Shown piece after piece: positions 41,388-48,089 of a DNA stretch of 48,089 nucleotides. Within the stretch, counting starts at the first letter, position 1, and each line of letters begins with the position of its first letter. The stretch is from Salinispora fenicalii (GTDB lineage Bacteria; Actinomycetota; Actinomycetes; Mycobacteriales; Micromonosporaceae). The DNA is taken from the NCBI RefSeq assembly GCF_000514815.1, contig NZ_AZWQ01000033.1:1-48089 (forward strand), in the 5' to 3' direction. The position numbers and the translations under genes were made by a program. Below the pieces are notes generated by a model that was not told the origin of the DNA, made no database searches, and worked only from the letters and a program-made list of their open reading frames with translations.

Positions 41388-42587
41388 TCAGCGTAGGTGC
41401 TCGGGGCGTATGCCGATGCCGACGAGCCAGGCAGGTAGGGCTTGCAGCGCAGGGATCCGCTGCAGCAGGCGGATCGGCGCCGGGGCCTCGATCCGGTCGG
41501 TGGTGTGCAGCAGGGGGTCGACGACGCGCCGCTGCGCGGCACGCTGGATGTTCTGCGTCACCACCGCCGGCAAGTGCCGGCGCTTCTGCACTGCGGCGAG
41601 GCCCGCTTCGGCCACTGGTTGCCCGGTGGCGAGTTTCGGACCCAGCATCCGGGCGGTGGCCGCGGCGTCCTGTACCGCCAGGTTGATGCCGACGCCGCCG
41701 ATCGGGGACATGGCGTGCGCGGCGTCGCCGATGAGCAGCGCGCCGGGTGCATGCCACCGTTCCAGCCGGTTGACCTCCACCGTCAGCAGTTTGACGTCGT
41801 CCCAGCTGGCGAGCTCGCCGACCCGGTCGGCGAGGGTCGGGTATCGCCGGGTCACCTGCTCCCGCAGCGCCTCCAGCCCGGCTGCGCGGATCTTGTCGTA
41901 GCCGCCCTTGGCGATGACGTAAGCGCACTGGTAGTAGTCGCCGCGGTCGACGGCGAGTATCAGCCCTCCGGCGCCGATCCGCATCGCCAGGCCGTCGCCG
42001 TCGTCTGCGTGGCGCGAGATCCGGAACCACAGTACGTCCATGGGTGCGCCGTACTCGACGGGCTTCAGGCCGAGTTCCCGGCGTACCGTTGAATGGCGGC
42101 CGTCGCAGGCCACGGTGAGCGACGCCCGGATCTCCAGTTCGCCCTGCGGACCCACGGCCCGGACGCCGGCGACGGCGCCGGACGCGTCGTGGAGCAGGCC
42201 CGTCACGGTGGTGGAGCGGAGCAGCGTAAAGGTCGGGAATCTCGTCGCCTCGGCCGCGAGCATTTCCAGAAAGTCCCACTGGGGGACGAAGTACAGGTAG
42301 TTGTGGGGCGTCGGCAGGCGGGTGAAGTCCACGATGGTGTAGGTGCCGTCGTCGAAGGTGGCGCGCACCGCGCCGGCCTTGCGTCCGCGCAACGCCGCCA
42401 TCCGTTCGCCAAGCCCGATCTCGTCGAGCATGTTGAGTGTGGAGGGGTGCACGGTGTCGCCCCGGAAGTCCCGGAGGAAGTCGGCGTGCTTCTCCAGCAC
42501 GGTGACCGCCACTCCCTGCCGGGCGAGGAGCAGCCCCAGGACGAGCCCCGCGGGCCCGCCGCCGACGACGCAAACGGTGGTCTTCAT
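41388..42587 (-). CDS. FAD-dependent monooxygenase (PHBH-like, group A)
   Basis: A complete 399-residue class A flavoprotein monooxygenase: N-terminal FAD-binding GGGPAGLVLGLLLARQGV, the DG motif in VACDGRHSTVRRELGL and the GD motif in LIGDAAHAMSPIGGVGINLA. Family members use NAD(P)H and oxygen to hydroxylate aromatic compounds; some inactivate tetracyclines or rifamycins. It starts at ATG 42587 behind GGAGGAG. A TetR gene faces it across 93 bp with two identical-type palindromes, so it is very likely repressed by that TetR and induced by a small aromatic ligand. It may be an unrelated neighbour of the biosynthetic cluster. Confidence 0.9.
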   Translation of the reverse strand: MKTTVCVVGGGPAGLVLGLLLARQGVAVTVLEKHADFLRDFRGDTVHPSTLNMLDEIGLGERMAALRGRKAGAVRATFDDGTYTIVDFTRLPTPHNYLYFVPQWDFLEMLAAEATRFPTFTLLRSTTVTGLLHDASGAVAGVRAVGPQGELEIRASLTVACDGRHSTVRRELGLKPVEYGAPMDVLWFRISRHADDGDGLAMRIGAGGLILAVDRGDYYQCAYVIAKGGYDKIRAAGLEALREQVTRRYPTLADRVGELASWDDVKLLTVEVNRLERWHAPGALLIGDAAHAMSPIGGVGINLAVQDAAATARMLGPKLATGQPVAEAGLAAVQKRRHLPAVVTQNIQRAAQRRVVDPLLHTTDRIEAPAPIRLLQRIPALQALPAWLVGIGIRPEHLR

Positions 42588-42603
42588 GGATTCTCCTCCA
42601 ATC

Positions 42604-42617
42604 GCAACTCGTGTTGC
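42604..42617. promoter_or_regulatory. TetR operator 1
   Basis: GCAAC-TCGT-GTTGC, an inverted repeat with 5-bp arms, 17 bp before the monooxygenase start. The same arms and spacing recur at 42650-42663, as expected of two sites for the adjacent TetR protein. Confidence 0.7.
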
Positions 42618-42649
42618 TTTTTAAGCCTGCCATGATGGTGAGTAACAAC

Positions 42650-42663
42650 GCAACGGCCGTTGC
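42650..42663. promoter_or_regulatory. TetR operator 2
   Basis: GCAACGGCCGTTGC is a perfect 14-bp palindrome, 18 bp before the tetR start, with the same GCAAC/GTTGC arms as the site 46 bp to its left. It probably mediates autoregulation. Confidence 0.75.
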
Positions 42664-42680
42664 TTTAATGGAGGTGTCCG

Positions 42681-43271
42681 ATGCCTGTCAGCCAGCGACC
42701 GGGCGGGCGCAGCACCCGCGTCCGGGCTGCAGTCCTCACGGCCGCCCGCGGCCTCCTCGCCGACGGGTACGCCGAGTTGACCGTCGAACGGATCGCCCAG
42801 GCAGCCGGCGTCAACAAGACATCGGTTTACCGCCGATGGACCGACCTGGAAGGCGTCCTTGGTGACCTGCTGAGCGAGTATGCCAGTGAGGTTGTCCCGA
42901 TCCCGGACACCGGCGACCTCGGCACAGACCTCGAAGAACTGGCGTTGCTGGTCCGGCGCGGCATGACCGGCGAACCTGGCGAGCTGATCACAGCCCTGGC
43001 CACGTCCGCGCCCCGCAACCCGCGCGCCGCGCAGATCGTCCGCGGCTTCTTCGCCGAACGGTTCCGCCTTGCCGAGGCCGTCGTCGACCACGCCATCGCC
43101 CGCGGCGAACTACCTCAGGGCACCGATGCCGGGGCCGCGATCGAGATCATTGGCGCACCCTTCTTCCTACGGCTGCTCGTCGTCAACGAACCCATCGACG
43201 AGGAGTTCGCCCGACGTGCTGCCGCCGCGACCACCGCAGCCCTGCACGCCGGCGTCTTCGATCCGAGGTGA
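42681..43271 (+). CDS. TetR-family transcriptional repressor
   Basis: A 196-residue TetR-family regulator. The N-terminal helix-turn-helix is complete (AVLTAARGLLADGYAELTVE, RIAQAAGVNKTSVYRRW), and the C-terminal part is the TetR_C type (RAAQIVRGFFAERFRLAEAV, FFLRLLVVNEPIDEEFARR). It starts at ATG 42681 with GGAGG 9 nt upstream. It is divergent from the FAD monooxygenase gene, and two GCAAC-N4-GTTGC sites lie between them, so it should repress both. The ligand is probably the substrate of that monooxygenase. Confidence 0.9.
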   Translation: MPVSQRPGGRSTRVRAAVLTAARGLLADGYAELTVERIAQAAGVNKTSVYRRWTDLEGVLGDLLSEYASEVVPIPDTGDLGTDLEELALLVRRGMTGEPGELITALATSAPRNPRAAQIVRGFFAERFRLAEAVVDHAIARGELPQGTDAGAAIEIIGAPFFLRLLVVNEPIDEEFARRAAAATTAALHAGVFDPR

Positions 43272-43300
43272 GCGCCGCATGCCGCCATCGATGACGACCA

Positions 43301-43340
43301 GGGCACCCCGGCCAACGCTTGGTGTTGACCGGGGCCCTTA
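43301..43340. terminator. Bidirectional hairpin terminator
   Basis: A strong stem, CCCCGG-C-CAAC paired with GTTG-A-CCGGGG and extended outward by AGGG/CCCT, sits between the convergent tetR and protease genes. The stem has one internal mismatch and a loop of about 7-9 nt. It can end transcription from both sides. Confidence 0.65.
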
Positions 43341-43350
43341 GCGGAGAGGC

Positions 43351-44172
43351 TCAGGCGGGAAGGCCGCCGACCTGGGTGTCGATCCAGGAACGGATCGACG
43401 GCAGATCACCGTAGATCGATGGACCGGTGGCACAGATCGGGTGATTGTTGCCCGACCGGCTGGTGGCACCGACCACGTGCCACACCCCGCCGATCCGACG
43501 AACCTGCGGGCCACCCGAGTCGCCATAGCAGGCGCCCGAGTCACCGTTCGTGTTGTTGGTGCAGATCTCGTACGGGCCGTTGATGCCGATACACGCCCCG
43601 TCCGACCGGATCGACGTGTCCAGCTCGTGCGCGACCGTCGGCGTCGAACCGCAGCCCCGGAACGGACAGGTCAGACCCCAGCCGATGATCCGGGTAGCGG
43701 TACCGACCTCCCCGGACGTCGCCGGAATCGGGGCCGGGGCATAGGACACCGCACTGGACAGTTGCAACAGCTTGACGTCGATCGTGGGATTGTTGACGGC
43801 ACGGCGGACCCCGACGACCGTGCCACCGCTGGTGCGGTTGACGCTACCCACACGGACCGAGGACGGTGTCGGGCAGTGCCGCGCCGTGACGACCCAGTCC
43901 GACTTGACCAACGTGCCGGTACAGCCCGAGGTGTAGACCAGCCACGAGTAGTTCTCGGTCGCCGGCTGGCCGCCAACCACGAACGGCGTGACATCGGCAT
44001 CAGCCTGGGCCGCCTGGTCGAAGTTCGTCCGGAACTCGCCGGCCCGGCTCGCGTCGTGGTAGGCCGTCTGGGCCGCGGCGGCCGGTGCACCGGTGACGAT
44101 CTGCACCCCGGTCGCTGCCAGCACCGCTGTCAGCACGGCGCCGAACGCGCGCAACAGATGTCTTCTGACCAT
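43351..44172 (-). CDS. Secreted trypsin-like serine protease
   Basis: The 273-residue protein begins with a signal peptide (MVRRHLLRAFGAVLTAVLAA, then small residues ending at APAAAAQ). A propeptide leads to the S1 protease domain starting near VVGGQPATENYSW. The catalytic triad is visible: His in VVTARHC, Asp in PTIDVKLLQLSS and Ser in CYGDSGGPQV. Paired cysteines suggest disulfides, fitting secretion. ATG 44172 is preferred over the upstream in-frame start because AGGAG lies just before it and the signal peptide begins there. Gly-Asp-Gly-type residues before the Ser region do not let me predict its specificity. Confidence 0.9.
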   Translation of the reverse strand: MVRRHLLRAFGAVLTAVLAATGVQIVTGAPAAAAQTAYHDASRAGEFRTNFDQAAQADADVTPFVVGGQPATENYSWLVYTSGCTGTLVKSDWVVTARHCPTPSSVRVGSVNRTSGGTVVGVRRAVNNPTIDVKLLQLSSAVSYAPAPIPATSGEVGTATRIIGWGLTCPFRGCGSTPTVAHELDTSIRSDGACIGINGPYEICTNNTNGDSGACYGDSGGPQVRRIGGVWHVVGATSRSGNNHPICATGPSIYGDLPSIRSWIDTQVGGLPA

Positions 44173-45150
44173 CTCACACTCCTGGGTTGCGGCGGTATCG
44201 CCATCCATTGATATGAATAGATACTAGCCGAACATCTGCAATCTTCGATATAACCGAACCATCACACCCCATGCCACAGTGCGGCGCGCGCCACCGTCGC
44301 CTCACGGCCTCGCCCGCCAGCCCAAACTGGCGGCCTGGCCGGCCACTTCGGTCCGCCACCGATCGGTGAGCGTTATTCAACGTCAGTGGTCACTCCCACC
44401 ACCCCGCGTTCATACAGGACGAGCCCTGGCCCTGGGAGATGACCGACGATGCGGTGGTGCCTCTAGTTATAGGTCTGGCTGACGGACAGCTGACGAACTT
44501 CGCCGCGCTACGGCAGTTGGTCGGCTTCGCCGGGGAGTCGGTGCGTCGAGGCGACCAACTGATGCAGCTGCCACACGAGCGACGAGGGTGACGGCATGCC
44601 CGCGGACCCGCACGGCCCGGCGGATTCGGGCGCGCACGCTCGATCGCGGTCGTCGACCAGACGACCTTGCGGATCTCGACGTCGAAGGACGCGCGGGCGA
44701 ACCGCTCCCCGGTTCTTCGCCGGCCATCAGCAGCGCTACGGCGTGAAGTGGTTGTGTCAAGTTATCGGGCCGTCCCGGTCCAGCATCGTTCGATGACCGC
44801 CGTGTCCAACTGACCGGCTTCGTCGCCTCCGGCCCTGGCGGCGAGCCGGTCCCCGCTCCAATGATCATGTCCTACTGCGCCGGTGGACGGTTGACTGGCC
44901 GGCGCACGGCCCGGGTGGGCGGTGAGCTCGCGCGCCGGCCGACTCGTCGCTTGCACCCCGGCGGACGTCCGCGTTCAGCCGCTGGCGCCGAAAGCGGCGG
45001 TGTCCGGGACAGACGTCGCAGTTCCAGGTCTTGACGCCGGAGGTGACGACGGCACCGGTGCACGCGAGCGAGATGGTTACGCCGAAGGTGACGCTGAGTG
45101 GGCGACGCCGGCGGAGCGGGTAGCTCGCGCCGGACCGGTGCGGGCAACCG
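44173..45150. other. Intergenic stretch with two doubtful fragments
   Basis: Nearly 1 kb without a firm gene. The first part is the AT-richer promoter region of the protease. A 50-residue frame at 44439-44591 (plus; LADGQLTNFAALRQLVGFAG) has a poorly placed ribosome binding site. At about 44728-44797 the sequence HQQRYGVKWLCQVIGPSRSS resembles the start of IS3-type OrfB transposases and may be a small insertion sequence remnant. Nothing else is supported. Confidence 0.35.
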
Positions 45151-45456
45151 TCACCAGGACGCCTTGCGGATGCCTGGTAACTCGCCGCGCAGCGCCATCT
45201 CCCGGAACCGCACCCGGGACAACCCGAAGCGGGTCAGCACACCGCGCGGGCGACCGTCGACCACGTCTCGGTTACGCAGCCGAACCCGGCTCGAATCTCG
45301 GGGCAGGCGGGCCAGCTGGCGAACGGTGTCGGCGCGTACGGCCGAATCGGTGTCCGGGTGCGCGATCAGCCGCTTCAGCTCCGCCCGGCGGTCGGCGTGC
45401 CGGGCGACCAGTTCCTCCCGGCGGACCTGCCGGTTACTCAAGCTCCGGCGGGCCAC
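45151..45456 (-). CDS. rpsN: 30S ribosomal protein S14, zinc-independent paralogue
   Basis: The 101-residue S14 is the long, cysteine-free form (ARRSLSNRQVRREELVARHA at the start; GRPRGVLTRFGLSRVRFREM and GELPGIRKASW at the end). The primary actinobacterial S14 carries a CxxC zinc ribbon; this C-minus paralogue replaces it when zinc is scarce, freeing zinc from ribosomes. It begins at GTG 45456, 1 nt after the L33 stop, as the last gene of the leftward rpmB-rpmG-rpsN operon. Control by the zinc repressor Zur is inferred from the upstream Zur-like box. Confidence 0.93.
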   Translation of the reverse strand: MARRSLSNRQVRREELVARHADRRAELKRLIAHPDTDSAVRADTVRQLARLPRDSSRVRLRNRDVVDGRPRGVLTRFGLSRVRFREMALRGELPGIRKASW

Positions 45457-45457
45457 G

Positions 45458-45625
45458 TCAGCGCGCCTCGCGGAACTCGACGTGCCGGCGGATGATCGGG
45501 TCGTACTTGCGCAGCACCAGCCGGTCCGGGTTGTTGCGGCGGTTCTTGCGGGTAACGTACGTGTAGCTGGTGTCGGCGGTGCTTTTCAGCCGCACGATGG
45601 GACGGATGTCGGTCTGGCGGGCCAT
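45458..45625 (-). CDS. rpmG: 50S ribosomal protein L33, zinc-independent paralogue
   Basis: A 55-residue L33: MARQTDIRPIVRLKSTADTS, then YTYVTRKNRRNNPDRLVLRK and YDPIIRRHVEFREAR. It contains no cysteine, so it is the C-minus form made under zinc limitation. ATG 45623-45625 shares a base with the L28 stop (TGATG), and the S14 gene follows after 1 nt, so all three are translated from one message. Confidence 0.93.
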   Translation of the reverse strand: MARQTDIRPIVRLKSTADTSYTYVTRKNRRNNPDRLVLRKYDPIIRRHVEFREAR

Positions 45626-45861
45626 CAGAGCTTCATTCCCTGGGCGCGCAGCTCGCCGACAACCTTCTCGATGCCCTTGCGGTCCACGGTCTTGAGTGCC
45701 TTTGCGGTCAGCGTGAGGCTGATCCAGCGCCGCTCCGACGGCAGCCAGTAGCGGTGGTTCTGCAGGTTCGGGTTCCAGCGGCGTCGGGTACGCCGGTGGG
45801 AATGGGACACGGCGTTGCCAAAGCTCGGCTTCGCGCCGGTGACGTCACAACGTCGGGACAC
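45625..45861 (-). CDS. rpmB: 50S ribosomal protein L28, zinc-independent paralogue
   Basis: The 78-residue L28 starts at GTG 45861 (SRRCDVTGAKPSFGNAVSHS), continues HRRTRRRWNPNLQNHRYWLP and ends KVVGELRAQGMKL. Only one cysteine is left, so the zinc-binding CxxC pairs of the primary paralogue are absent. I choose the GTG because it gives the exact usual length and N-terminus; the frame stays open further upstream. It is the first gene of the leftward zinc-starvation operon, about 30 bp from a Zur-like site. Confidence 0.93.
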   Translation of the reverse strand: MSRRCDVTGAKPSFGNAVSHSHRRTRRRWNPNLQNHRYWLPSERRWISLTLTAKALKTVDRKGIEKVVGELRAQGMKL

Positions 45862-45892
45862 AGTGCTCGCTCCTCGATCGGACTCAAACGGT

Positions 45893-45912
45893 AACGACAA
45901 CGGTTTTCAGTT
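45893..45912 (-). promoter_or_regulatory. Candidate Zur box of the rpmB-rpmG-rpsN operon
   Basis: AACGACAACGGTTTTCAGTT lies 32 bp upstream of the L28 start. It shares GACAAnnGTTTTCAGT with the site before the CobW-like gene (46028-46048) and approximates the imperfect palindrome TGAAAAnnnTTTTCA bound by actinobacterial Zur. The two sites flank the divergent pair, as expected for a common zinc-responsive switch. Confidence 0.7.
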
Positions 45913-46027
45913 TGACATCAGCCGTCGGGCAGGTCCAACCCGGGGCCGTCGGCGATCTCCGCTCGGACGAGGTGCTGGGTACGGGCAGTTGGACCGCACT
46001 GGCTTCGAGAGCCCCGCGTGTGCTTAG

Positions 46028-46048
46028 AATGACAATCGTTTTCAGTAA
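46028..46048 (+). promoter_or_regulatory. Candidate Zur box of the CobW-like gene
   Basis: AATGACAATCGTTTTCAGTAA is an imperfect palindrome (TGACAATCGTTTTCA, one mismatch between arms) 16 bp before ATG 46064, close to the actinobacterial Zur consensus. The GAAAGGA ribosome binding site follows it directly. Confidence 0.75.
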
Positions 46049-46063
46049 GTCGAAAGGAATTCC

Positions 46064-47359
46064 ATGTCATCGTCACCACAGCCCCCGACGGATGCCGTGC
46101 CAGCCGACGCCGATACCCGCCCGTCGTTGACCGTGCTGTCCGGGTTCTGGCCGGCGGCGACGTTCGCTGCCGCCCGCGCGCTGCTCGCCGCGGACACCTC
46201 GCTGCTGCTGATCCGGCATGACCTGGCCGGGATCCGGGACGGCGTCGTGCGGCGGGTGATCCGCACCGGCACCGGCATCGTCGAGGACGAACGGGTCGAA
46301 CTGCGGCACGGCTGCATCTCCTGCACCCTGCGCGAGGACGTACTGCCCACCCTCGTCCGGCTCACCCACACGCACCCCGGCCGGGACCTGGTGTTGATGC
46401 TGCCGGAGGCGGTGGAGCCGGAGGCGGTGGCCGCTGCCGCCGCGCACTGCCTCGTCAACGGCGCCCCCATCACCGACCTCATCCGGGTGGACTCCTACGT
46501 CACCGTCCTCGACGCCGAGCACCTGCTCGACGGCCTGGCCAGCACCGACGACCTCATCGCACTCGGCATCCAGGTCGCCGACAACGATCACCGCGCGCTC
46601 GCCGAGGTCGTCGTCCGACAGATCGAGTACGCCGACACCCTGGTGCTGTGGGGGCGGTCCCGCGAAGGCGAATTCGATACCGGCCGGATGTCTGTCCTGT
46701 TACAGCGGATGGCGCCTTGGGCAACCCACCTACGGGTCGACGGCGACCTCGTTGACGCTGGAATGCTGACTCGTCAGCTGCGCCACACCCACCGGCACCG
46801 GCCGGAAACCCCGGGGGTACTCGCCCGCGGCCTGCAGGGCTACCTCCTCGGCGAACACGAACCGGAGCCCGACAGCGGGGTCGTTTCCGCCGTTTTCCGC
46901 GCCCGCCGCCCGTTTCACCCGCAGCGCCTGCACGATGTCCTCGAAGAGGTCAACGCCGAGGTCATCCGCTCCCGCGGTCACCTCTGGTTGGCCAGCCAAG
47001 CCGACACCGTCATCGCCTGGGAATTCGCCGGCGGCGGCCTGGCCATGGGATCCCTCGGGCACTGGCTGGTCAGCCTGCCCGAGGACCGTTGGGACCAGGT
47101 CCAAGACCAACGCCGGCTCGCCGCAGCGATGGACTGGGACCCCTACTACGGCGATCGGCACCAGCACCTGGTCTTTATCGGCCTCGGCATCGACCCCGTC
47201 GAGCTGCAACAGACCCTCGCCGGATGCCTGCTCACCGACGCCGAACTTGCCGACGGCGAGGACACCTGGCGCACCTACCCCGACCCGTTCGCCGGCTGCT
47301 TTCCCCTCGCCGTAGAAGAGCAGGCCGACACCGACCTCGAAGGAGCACGATCCGCATGA
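46064..47359 (+). CDS. CobW-like protein without P-loop, ribosome-remodelling (Mrf) type
   Basis: The 431-residue protein matches the zinc-regulated CobW/COG0523 proteins that sit with C-minus ribosomal proteins, such as mycobacterial Mrf. It has LTVLSGFWPAATFAAARALL where GTPases have SGFLGxGKTT, so the Walker A lysine is gone and GTP hydrolysis is unlikely. A CxxC metal motif remains in HGCISCTLREDVLP, and the CobW C-terminal domain is clear (SAVFRARRPFHPQRLHDVLE, SRGHLWLASQADTVIAWEFA). In mycobacteria Mrf works in remodelling or hibernation of ribosomes during zinc depletion; the same is inferred here. It overlaps the L31 gene by 4 nt. Confidence 0.87.
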   Translation: MSSSPQPPTDAVPADADTRPSLTVLSGFWPAATFAAARALLAADTSLLLIRHDLAGIRDGVVRRVIRTGTGIVEDERVELRHGCISCTLREDVLPTLVRLTHTHPGRDLVLMLPEAVEPEAVAAAAAHCLVNGAPITDLIRVDSYVTVLDAEHLLDGLASTDDLIALGIQVADNDHRALAEVVVRQIEYADTLVLWGRSREGEFDTGRMSVLLQRMAPWATHLRVDGDLVDAGMLTRQLRHTHRHRPETPGVLARGLQGYLLGEHEPEPDSGVVSAVFRARRPFHPQRLHDVLEEVNAEVIRSRGHLWLASQADTVIAWEFAGGGLAMGSLGHWLVSLPEDRWDQVQDQRRLAAAMDWDPYYGDRHQHLVFIGLGIDPVELQQTLAGCLLTDAELADGEDTWRTYPDPFAGCFPLAVEEQADTDLEGARSA

Positions 47360-47614
47360 AGCCCGGCATCCACCCCGAGTACCGGCCCGTCGTACCGTGA
47401 CAAGGGCGCCGACTTCGCCTTCCTCACCCGCTCCACCGCCACCAGCGACCAGACGATCGAGTGGACCGACGGCAACACCTACCCGGTAATCGACGTCCAG
47501 ATCTCCTCGGCCAGCCACCCCTACTGGACCGGCAAGCAGCGCCTGCTCGACACCGCCGGCCGGGTCGAGAAGTTCCGCCAGAAGTATGCCCGCCGCGGGC
47601 CCCAGAGTGGATAA
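47356..47614 (+). pseudogene. rpmE2: 50S ribosomal protein L31 type B, with a frameshift
   Basis: ATG 47356 overlaps the CobW-like stop by 4 nt and encodes MKPGIHPEYRPVV, then the frame hits TGA at 47398-47400. One frame over, the rest of L31 continues without a break: RDKGADFAFLTRSTATSDQT, WTDGNTYPVIDVQISSASHP, YWTGKQRLLDTAGRVEKFRQ, ending at TAA 47612-47614. About two bases seem lost (or one gained) near 47392-47396. The protein would be the cysteine-free type B form used under zinc limitation. Because everything else is conserved, a sequencing error or a very recent mutation is as likely as an established pseudogene. Confidence 0.8.
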
Positions 47615-47849
47615 TCACCGACACCCACGTCGACTGGGCGGAGCTGGCGCCGCTGCTGGTCAATGCTGCCCAGCAGGACCGGGCCTGGTAGCAAACGCTC
47701 GCCCGCGTTCCGGCTCCGCCCGAAGCGTCCACCTCGACGCACGGCCCTGACTGCCGATGACGCGGTGCTGGTGTCACCGGCAGCGACATGCAGGACGGCA
47801 CCTGACACACAGCTGCCCGTCGGGCCTATGGGGGCACTATCGTTCTGGC
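47615..47849. other. Short intergenic stretch
   Basis: 235 bp without a supported gene. A short tail-like frame (HVDWAELAPLLVNAAQQDRAW ends at 47689-47691) may be a fragment. At 47838-47843, TATCGT matches the TANNNT -10 pattern 6 nt before the next start codon, the layout of a leaderless promoter. Confidence 0.35.
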
Positions 47850-48089
47850 GTGCACATCCGTTTTGACGTCCCGGCCGATCCCGCCTATCCGAGCCGCGTG
47901 GCCGCTGCCCTCACCGTTGATCAGCTACGCAAGTACCTATACCTCGGCGCGGCGCTGGCAGCGGCGGGGGCGGCCGGCCTCGCCGTATCGCGGGGCCTCG
48001 GGTGGGGCAACCAGATCCAGCCACTGTGGCTGACGATGCTCATGGGTGGCCTGCTAGCGATGCTGTACTGGCCATGGGTCCGGCTGCGC
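47850..48089 (+). CDS. Membrane protein, N-terminal part (runs off the window)
   Basis: The 80 visible residues start at GTG 47850 with VHIRFDVPADPAYPSRVAAA. Two hydrophobic helices follow, YLGAALAAAGAAGLAVSRGL and WLTMLMGGLLAMLYWPWV, and the gene continues past the right edge. No ribosome binding site precedes the start, but TATCGT lies 6 nt upstream, consistent with leaderless transcription. The family cannot be named from this piece. Confidence 0.6.
   Translation, partial: MHIRFDVPADPAYPSRVAAALTVDQLRKYLYLGAALAAAGAAGLAVSRGLGWGNQIQPLWLTMLMGGLLAMLYWPWVRLR

Noticed and set aside
40229..41686. Long plus-strand open frame of 485 codons
   Set aside because: Only its first third is meaningful, as the middle part of the frameshifted AfsA gene. 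The rest is arginine/proline-rich and runs antisense into the FAD monooxygenase gene.
41224..42648. 474-codon minus-strand frame across the FAD monooxygenase
   Set aside because: It lies on the same strand but in another frame; the FAD, DG and GD motifs are all in the 41388-42587 frame, and this product is a low-complexity Arg/Pro/Ala sequence.
44922..45751. Overlapping plus-strand frames opposite the ribosomal protein genes
   Set aside because: They are antisense shadows of rpsN, rpmG and rpmB, whose sequences are unmistakable on the minus strand.
1..48089. CRISPR arrays, tRNA or rRNA genes
   Set aside because: No regularly spaced repeats beyond the two-copy SARP-type repeat were seen, and I noticed no tRNA- or rRNA-like sequence.

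Overview
The window is GC-rich, gene-dense DNA with GTG/TTG starts and many 1-8 nt gene overlaps. Together with zinc-independent ribosomal protein paralogues, a SARP regulator and an AfsA-type gene, this points to a filamentous actinobacterium. A Micromonospora-like member of the Micromonosporaceae is my best guess; it is inferred from gene style and not proven.

Left flank (1-9.3 kb). This is a worn accessory region. It holds a DUF4291 gene, the C-terminal stub of a large serine recombinase, a decayed RHS/YD-repeat gene followed by an RHS-tail ORF and a two-helix membrane protein (a likely toxin/immunity remnant), a MoxR AAA+ ATPase/VWA protein pair, and a frameshifted IS1380-type transposase fragment.

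Centre (9.4-39.2 kb). This is a biosynthetic gene cluster. A leftward arm encodes an MFS exporter, a free-standing adenylation protein and a SARP regulator. A rightward, almost gap-free run of about 21 genes encodes two NRPS proteins (C-A-PCP and C-PCP-TE), a second free-standing adenylation protein, three free carrier proteins plus one fused to a C39-like (BtrH-type) domain, and a second C39-like protein. It also encodes a thioesterase, an SDR, a ProA-like aldehyde dehydrogenase, a TrpB-like PLP enzyme, an AMP-forming ligase, a LysA/BtrK-type decarboxylase, two acyl-CoA dehydrogenase-like proteins and a phosphopantetheinyl transferase. The run ends with a 2-oxoglutarate oxygenase, an argininosuccinate synthase, a formyltransferase, a VOC protein and a flavin reductase. 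My reading is that unusual amino-acid units are made while tethered to carrier proteins (loading, decarboxylation, desaturation, beta-substitution, reduction), moved by BtrH-like acyltransferases, and joined by a short NRPS with adenylation supplied in trans. I do not recognise the product. A perfect 11-bp tandem repeat before the first rightward gene is a good SARP operator candidate, and in-frame TTA codons in the SARP gene and three biosynthetic genes suggest bldA-type control.

Right flank (39.2-48.1 kb). The cluster abuts a phosphotransferase gene cut off at the junction and a decayed regulator. Next come a frameshifted AfsA (gamma-butyrolactone synthase-like) gene, an FAD monooxygenase/TetR divergent pair with two matching palindromic operators, a secreted trypsin-like protease, and a Zur-type zinc-starvation locus. 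That locus has rpmB, rpmG and rpsN paralogues leftward, and a CobW-like protein lacking a P-loop plus a frameshifted L31 gene rightward. The window ends inside a membrane protein gene. Several frameshifts lie beside short repeats or homopolymers and could be sequencing errors instead of real decay.
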